Source: an uncultured Prevotella sp. (GTDB taxonomy: Bacteria; Bacteroidota; Bacteroidia; Bacteroidales; Bacteroidaceae). Taken from it: a DNA stretch of 8,135 nucleotides. The notes beneath the pieces are model-generated. The model saw only the letters and a list, made by a program, of their open reading frames with translations, ran no database searches and was not told where the DNA came from. Shown here piece after piece: positions 5,868 through 8,135 of this stretch. The stretch covers positions 1 to 8,135 of the forward strand of contig UQWP01000097.1 of the NCBI GenBank assembly GCA_900544825.1, read 5' to 3'. The translations under genes and the position numbers were made by a program. The number at the start of each line of letters is the position of its first letter. Within the stretch, counting starts at the first letter, position 1.

Positions 5868-6348
5868 TTATCTATTTCCGTGAAACGATTGAAAGTTTGC
5901 CGAAAACTCCATCATCATTTTCTGAGCAAGGGGAGCGTACCATGTCTTCACCTCCTGCTCAGTAGGCGTATGACCGCCAGGAAAATGGAAGGCTTGGTTG
6001 TAATGCTCCAGGAAGAGAGGGGAGAAGTGAGCCAGGTTGTCCTGCTCACTCGCCGATTCGCTCCTTCAGAAACTCTGTCATCATGAAATACGGATTGCCG
6101 AGCAGGGCAGGAATGCCCACCACCGGAGCCAGCATCTGGGCAAGGAAAGAGCCGCAGCTGTTGCCCAGAAGCAAGTCGGGCTGCTCCCGGTCGATGATGG
6201 AGCGAATCTCCTTCAGTGCCTCCTTGGGATGCAAAGGGAGGTCGGGAGTCAGCACCACCGCCGTCCCCTCAAACGCCTCTTTCAAGGCTCTCGCCATCGG
6301 ACAACTACCCGTGGCGAAGAATCCGTGTAGGAATAATATTTTCTTCAT
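5868..6348 (-). pseudogene. YqiA/YcfP-like alpha/beta hydrolase with internal deletion and frameshift
   Basis: The gene starts at ATG 6348 (MKKILFLHGFFATGSC, the HGF oxyanion-hole region) and has the nucleophile elbow GNSCGS (Ser64) and ALLGNPYFMMTEFLKERIGE, where it hits TGA at 6046-6048 after 100 residues. In the next frame the C-terminal part of the same family continues: EQDNLAHFSPLFLEHYNQAF, then FPGGHTPTEQEVKTWYAPL, carrying the catalytic His (GGHTP), ending at TAA 5868-5870. Intact relatives have about 200 residues; here N- and C-parts add to only about 158, so roughly 50-60 codons between ERIG and DNLAHF are missing and the joint is out of frame. The 100-aa product has Ser but no catalytic His, so it should be inactive. 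Thiol/lipid ester hydrolysis is the family's presumed activity. Confidence 0.75.
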
Positions 6349-6413
6349 TCTTATATTGTATTGTCAGTACCTTTATGTAGCAAATTGGATGGATTCAGGA
6401 TTGATTTCTTGTT

Positions 6414-7874
6414 TCATTCCTTTTTCCTTACTTCCCAATGACCACTATAGCCTCTGCCTGCATACACAATATGAGGCATTTTGGCGATACGACGCTTGAT
6501 GGTTCTTAATCCTTTTCCCGATAAAGAAGCCAATTCTTCTGTCGTTATTTTAGGATAAACAGCTACTTGGTATTCTATCCATTTATCTAAGTCATCGCCT
6601 TGAGTGCCACCTTGAGTGCCACCTTGAGTGCCATCTTGAGTGCCACCTTGAGGGACACCTTGAGTATCACCTTCATTTTCCACAAAGTTTACCTCAATAT
6701 TGGGATGAGATTCCTGCCAAGCTAAAATCATATTGGGAAATGTGACAGTAAACTGGGCACGGTCGGAGAAGAAGGTTGGGAGCATCTTTTCTTCAAAGTA
6801 AGGAAGAGCCTTAATCGGTTTGATGATTTTGCCCATACCCGAACCTTTACGCTCCATATAACCCAACTGAGCAAAGATATCTGCGATAACCGGATTGCGT
6901 CTGACAGAAGGAATATCTTCTAAGTTCATAGTCTGGATAAGTCGTCCTTCCGGCATGGAACCTGGAGAATATATCACCATACGGTCATCGTACATATCCA
7001 CATGCACCTCGCTACCCTGGATAAGATAGTCGCGATGAGCCAATGCATTCACTACAACTTCCATCACGCAACGTTCCATATATTGAGGAATCTCGATGCG
7101 CTGCATCGGTTCTTTATACCAAAGTGTACGATTGTTGCGACGGATGAAGGACATGGTGTCTTCGAGAAGAGTTACAAGTCCGCCTGTAATCTCTGCGCTG
7201 TCGAGTGCATCGATGCTTCCTCCTGCCTTTGTCTTGCCGTTCCATCTTGTGCAGAATACACGGCTTTGGCGCAATGGACATTCGTCTGCCATCAACAGAC
7301 CGGCATAGGTAAGTATTCCCTTATTGTCAACCAAGCCAAACGAGCGGTAAAGTTTTTTATCGAAGCTCAGACCATTCCAGGCATAGTAGCGGCTGCGAAG
7401 CTTAGAAAATGCATAATCTTCAAACATTTCATCGCTTGGGCGGGCGTCGAATGAAGAGTTGCGACCTCTTAGTACCAAACGCTTATGTTCGGTACTATCA
7501 GCTACAACCGATTCGTTGCCAATGCGAACAAAGGTTTCAAGAACGCTGTCGCCTATATAATAATAAGGTGTATCTTCGCCGCCATGCACATGAAGAATGA
7601 GCAGTTCCTTGTCTTCTACACGCTCTATCTTCAAGTCGATTTGGGGCATAGGATCAATGCGCTCCTTGATTTTCTGACTGATAAATTCTGCATCAGCCTT
7701 GGCATCGTTCACCCCTATGAAAGTATCGTCATCGGCAATACCAAACAATAGGCACCCGCCACCCCCATTGGCAAAGGCACTAACGCTCTTTAGCCAACTT
7801 TTCACTTTACGGCGTTCCACTTCCTGCTTCTTGTCGTATTCGGTAGTCTCACCTATGTATTTTGCCATGTCCAT
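6414..7874 (-). CDS. Schlafen/AlbA_2-type ATP-binding protein with C-terminal winged helix
   Basis: A 486-residue multidomain protein. Residues 1-110 form a Schlafen AlbA_2 domain (GETTEYDKKQEVE, then SVSAFANGGGGCLLFGIADD). A middle domain has the features of an HATPase_c_4 GHKL-like ATPase: the N-box EVVVNALAHRDY (272-283) and the glycine-rich lid LGYMERKGSGMGKI (337-350). Residues 401-427 are a Gly-Thr-Gln linker encoded by a 12-bp tandem repeat. The end (428-486) looks like a winged helix: ITTEELASLSGKGLRTIKRR. Proteins of this build are usually annotated as putative transcriptional regulators or ATP-binding proteins and some accompany defence islands. It is the first gene after the only good promoter seen. 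ATGs at 7874 and 7868 are both possible; the second gives MAKYIGE. Direct target is unknown. Confidence 0.88.
   Translation of the reverse strand: MDMAKYIGETTEYDKKQEVERRKVKSWLKSVSAFANGGGGCLLFGIADDDTFIGVNDAKADAEFISQKIKERIDPMPQIDLKIERVEDKELLILHVHGGEDTPYYYIGDSVLETFVRIGNESVVADSTEHKRLVLRGRNSSFDARPSDEMFEDYAFSKLRSRYYAWNGLSFDKKLYRSFGLVDNKGILTYAGLLMADECPLRQSRVFCTRWNGKTKAGGSIDALDSAEITGGLVTLLEDTMSFIRRNNRTLWYKEPMQRIEIPQYMERCVMEVVVNALAHRDYLIQGSEVHVDMYDDRMVIYSPGSMPEGRLIQTMNLEDIPSVRRNPVIADIFAQLGYMERKGSGMGKIIKPIKALPYFEEKMLPTFFSDRAQFTVTFPNMILAWQESHPNIEVNFVENEGDTQGVPQGGTQDGTQGGTQGGTQGDDLDKWIEYQVAVYPKITTEELASLSGKGLRTIKRRIAKMPHIVYAGRGYSGHWEVRKKE
6599..6670 (-). repeat. Six 12-bp tandem repeats in the linker of the AlbA_2 protein
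   Basis: Six consecutive 12-bp units with plus-strand consensus CTTGAGTGCCAC lie at 6599-6670. Units 1, 2 and 4 are identical, unit 3 differs in one base (CTTGAGTGCCAT), and units 5 and 6 are diverged (CTTGAGGGACAC, CTTGAGTATCAC). On the minus strand each encodes four residues of a GTQG-type flexible linker between the ATPase-like and winged-helix domains. Because the unit is four codons, gain or loss of copies changes linker length without breaking the frame. Confidence 0.9.
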
Positions 7875-7907
7875 GTTTACTTAATTTTATGATTATTCAT
7901 TATGCAC

Positions 7908-7931
7908 CTATAATCTAGGAGGATAAGCCAT
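7908..7931 (-). other. Seven-codon leader ORF candidate
   Basis: In the 5' leader of the AlbA_2 gene an ATG at 7931 reads MAYPPRL and stops at TAG 7908-7910. GGGAG precedes it at a spacing of about six bases, and the CTCC inside its coding part could pair with that GGGAG, so the small stem could hide or expose the start. Too short to judge by codon use; could be chance. Confidence 0.2.
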
Positions 7932-7961
7932 GCTCAACTCCCATATTAGCGCAATATATCT

Positions 7962-7970
7962 GCAAAAATA
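7962..7970 (-). promoter_or_regulatory. Bacteroidota -7 box upstream of the AlbA_2 gene
   Basis: On the minus strand the bases are TATTTTTGC, a full match to the Bacteroidota -7 consensus TAnnTTTGC. About 19-22 bp upstream is a T-rich stretch with TTTCTG that could serve as the -33 element, a weaker match to TTTG. Transcription would start near 7955, leaving a leader of about 80 bases before ATG 7874. A short imperfect palindrome, ATATTAGCGCAATAT at 7943-7957, overlaps the expected start site and could be an operator. Given the tight gene spacing downstream, this promoter may drive several genes of the array. Confidence 0.6.
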
Positions 7971-8034
7971 CAAAAAAATATTCAGAAAAATGATTTTATG
8001 GATGGATTTTGTTTGCAGGGTGAACTTGATTTAA

Positions 8035-8051
8035 CCTTATTTTATATAAGG
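8035..8051. repeat. Short inverted repeat CCTTAT-N5-ATAAGG
   Basis: A perfect 6-bp inverted repeat (CCTTAT at 8035-8040, ATAAGG at 8046-8051) with a five-base A+T loop. No U-tract follows on either strand that would make it a good terminator. Placed about 65 bp upstream of the -7 box, it could be a protein-binding site. Stem is short, so chance is possible. Confidence 0.35.
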
Positions 8052-8053
8052 TA

Positions 8054-8073
8054 GAGGGATGTTGAGGGATGTT
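8054..8073. repeat. Two head-to-tail copies of GAGGGATGTT
   Basis: The 10-base string GAGGGATGTT occurs twice with no gap (8054-8063 and 8064-8073). It directly precedes the AATGACCG cluster and may belong to the same regulatory array, since the 10-bp step equals about one helical turn. Confidence 0.75.
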
Positions 8074-8087
8074 TTGAAAACCGAAAT

Positions 8088-8133
8088 CCTTAATGACCGA
8101 AAATGACCGTGACCTTAATGACCGGATTAATGA
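8088..8133. repeat. AATGACCG direct-repeat cluster at window edge
   Basis: The core AATGACCG appears three times in one orientation (8092-8099, 8102-8109, 8117-8124). The first and third are part of a 12-bp perfect repeat CCTTAATGACCG (8088-8099 and 8113-8124). A fourth partial copy TTAATGA is at 8127-8133, two bases before the end, so the cluster may continue outside. Core steps are 10, 15 and 12 bp. Possible readings are an operator array for the AlbA_2 gene or a gene to the right, or iteron-like or recombination repeats. Confidence 0.8.
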
Positions 8134-8135
8134 AT

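Larger units (their letters stand above)
7875..8135. other. Non-coding upstream block of the AlbA_2 gene
   Basis: These 261 bases hold no convincing protein gene. They contain, from right to left, the direct-repeat cluster that touches the window edge, an inverted repeat at 8035-8051, the TAnnTTTGC promoter on the minus strand, an approximately 80-base 5' leader with a seven-residue ORF, and the AlbA_2 start. On the plus strand an AGGAGG followed by ATG at 7930 opens a 34-codon frame that crosses the promoter; I treat it as chance. Confidence 0.7.

Noticed and set aside
764..6348. Integron-type cassette array
   Set aside because: The genes are short, unrelated and on one strand, but the gaps are 0-28 bp, too short for attC-like folded sites, and no integrase is present in the window.
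6083..6499. Plus-strand 138-codon ORF across the broken hydrolase and the array gap
   Set aside because: Antisense to the hydrolase N-terminus and the AlbA_2 C-terminus; no motif and no promoter.
6599..6670. CRISPR-like repeat
   Set aside because: The units are head to tail with no spacers and translate as a Gly-Thr-Gln linker inside an open gene.
7930..8034. Plus-strand 34-codon ORF with a perfect AGGAGG seven bases before its ATG
   Set aside because: It lies across the minus-strand promoter and leader, has an A/T-driven composition (many Lys and Ile), and Bacteroidota genes seldom depend on SD sequences. No family resemblance.

Overview
The window looks like a piece of a gut-type Bacteroidota chromosome, most likely Prevotella/Segatella or a close relative. 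This is inferred from the A+T-rich, SD-poor gene starts, a TAnnTTTGC-type -7 box upstream of the first gene of the array, and the character of the protein families. No rRNA, tRNA, CRISPR array, transposase or integrase is visible.

Nearly every gene lies on the minus strand, so it reads from right to left. At the right edge (about 7875-8135) is a non-coding block with a Bacteroidota promoter, a tiny leader ORF, and a cluster of short direct repeats that runs to the window edge. The promoter feeds a 486-aa Schlafen/AlbA_2-type ATP-binding regulator-like protein (6414-7874) carrying a 12-bp tandem repeat in its interdomain linker. After a 65-bp gap comes a tight array: a YqiA-like alpha/beta hydrolase broken by an apparent internal deletion, a thioredoxin, an exported rhodanese lipoprotein, a HAD hydrolase, a flavin reductase-like FMN protein, an AlkZ-type winged-helix DNA glycosylase candidate, an unrecognised 77-aa protein, a maltose/galactoside-type O-acetyltransferase, a GNAT acetyltransferase, and a second AlkZ-related protein. 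From the hydrolase to that last gene the gaps are only 0-28 bp, which suggests one or a few polycistronic units.

The left end (1-760) is a decay zone. It holds a frameshifted TIGR04076-family gene, a 28-aa ORF that may be a gene remnant, an N-terminal piece of an RNase H-like gene, and a piece of a RhuM-family gene on the plus strand. The last two are convergent and both end at the same point (about 73-80), which marks a deletion or recombination joint.

The genes read best as an accessory small-molecule, redox and alkylation-repair array (thiol redox, sulfurtransfer, FMN reduction, acetyl transfer, base-excision candidates), not as one recognised pathway. Joint function is an inference from spacing and orientation. 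I do not see a clear new defence or mobile system. The items most worth a second look are the two AlkZ-superfamily proteins in one array, the repeat cluster at the right edge, and the three independent gene-breaking events.
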